From Clostridiales bacterium (GTDB taxonomy: Bacteria; Bacillota; Clostridia; Lachnospirales; Lachnospiraceae), in the NCBI GenBank assembly GCA_021204765.1, contig JAJPYU010000281.1, positions 1 to 5,242 of the forward strand: DNA of 5,242 nt, read 5' to 3'. The position numbers and the translations under genes are program-made. Positions 5,158 to 5,242 of this stretch are shown here, piece after piece (position 1 is the stretch's first letter; each line of letters opens with the position of its first letter). The notes beneath the pieces are model-generated. The model was given only the letters and a program-made list of their open reading frames with translations, did not search any database and was not told where the DNA came from.

Positions 5158-5242
5158 TAGAAATGGGAAAATTTTATGCAGAAAATGACAACTTTCTCCG
5201 AAATCCAACGAAAACGCAGCCATGTATCACAAAAAGCAGATA

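Larger units (their letters stand above)
4953..5242. other. Upstream region and long leader of the AraC-family gene
   Basis: No supported gene lies here. The predicted leader (about 5122 to 4953, near 170 nt) is G+C-rich and repeat-laden. It has GCCAGA (5034-5039) pairing with TCTGGC (5055-5060), GTTGC (4999-5003) with GCAAC (5028-5032), TATCGG (4981-4986) with CCGATA (5010-5015), and a GCGGAGCA direct repeat 13 bases apart near 5046-5066. GTATC/GATAC occurs seven times. AAGGAGG at 4961-4967 is the ribosome binding site. From 5158 to 5242 I see nothing clear. Confidence 0.5.

Noticed and set aside
5209..5222. Catabolite-responsive element (cre)-like CGAAAACGCAGCCA
   Set aside because: It has one mismatch in a core position (C for T), lies upstream of the promoter by more than 50 bases, and no second site is seen; too weak to annotate.

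Overview
The window is a stretch of bacterial chromosome that reads almost entirely leftward (minus strand). It holds the start of a myo-inositol catabolic operon preceded by two transcription regulators. Every complete gene has a strong AGGAGG-type ribosome binding site, the promoters are of the sigma-A type, G+C is near half by eye, and the inositol proteins look clostridial. I infer a Firmicute, probably Lachnospiraceae or a related Clostridia; genus cannot be read from this sequence.

In the direction of transcription (right to left): 5242-4953 is a non-coding promoter and leader region with a good promoter at 5129-5157. Next is an AraC-family activator with an N-terminal cupin sensor (4952-4065). 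A 371-base intergenic region (4064-3694) follows, holding a candidate terminator, an unexplained nest of interlocking inverted repeats, and a near-consensus promoter with a palindrome downstream of it. Then come a LacI-family regulator with a periplasmic-binding-protein sensor domain (3693-2659) and a 183-base promoter region (2658-2476). The catabolic genes are iolB (2475-1690), iolE (1647-748) and a class II ketose-bisphosphate-type aldolase (705 to beyond position 1, 3' end cut off). The two gaps between catabolic genes are 42 bases each, so one transcript is likely.

By established pathway knowledge, IolE dehydrates 2-keto-myo-inositol, IolB isomerises 5-deoxy-glucuronate, and the class II aldolase most plausibly cleaves the phosphorylated 2-deoxy-5-keto-gluconate. 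The other expected steps (IolG, IolD, IolC, IolA, transport) are not in the window and may lie to the left.

The most informative non-coding signal is a cluster of eight TGTGC/GCACA elements confined to the regions upstream of iolB and of the LacI-family gene. They lie between, inside or just downstream of the promoters, which suggests an operator family shared by the regulator gene and the operon. A second point of interest is an ABA'B' (pseudoknot-type) repeat arrangement at 3889-3938 with a competing third arm. I see no mobile element, CRISPR array, tRNA or rRNA, and nothing that amounts to a wholly new system; the novelty here is regulatory.
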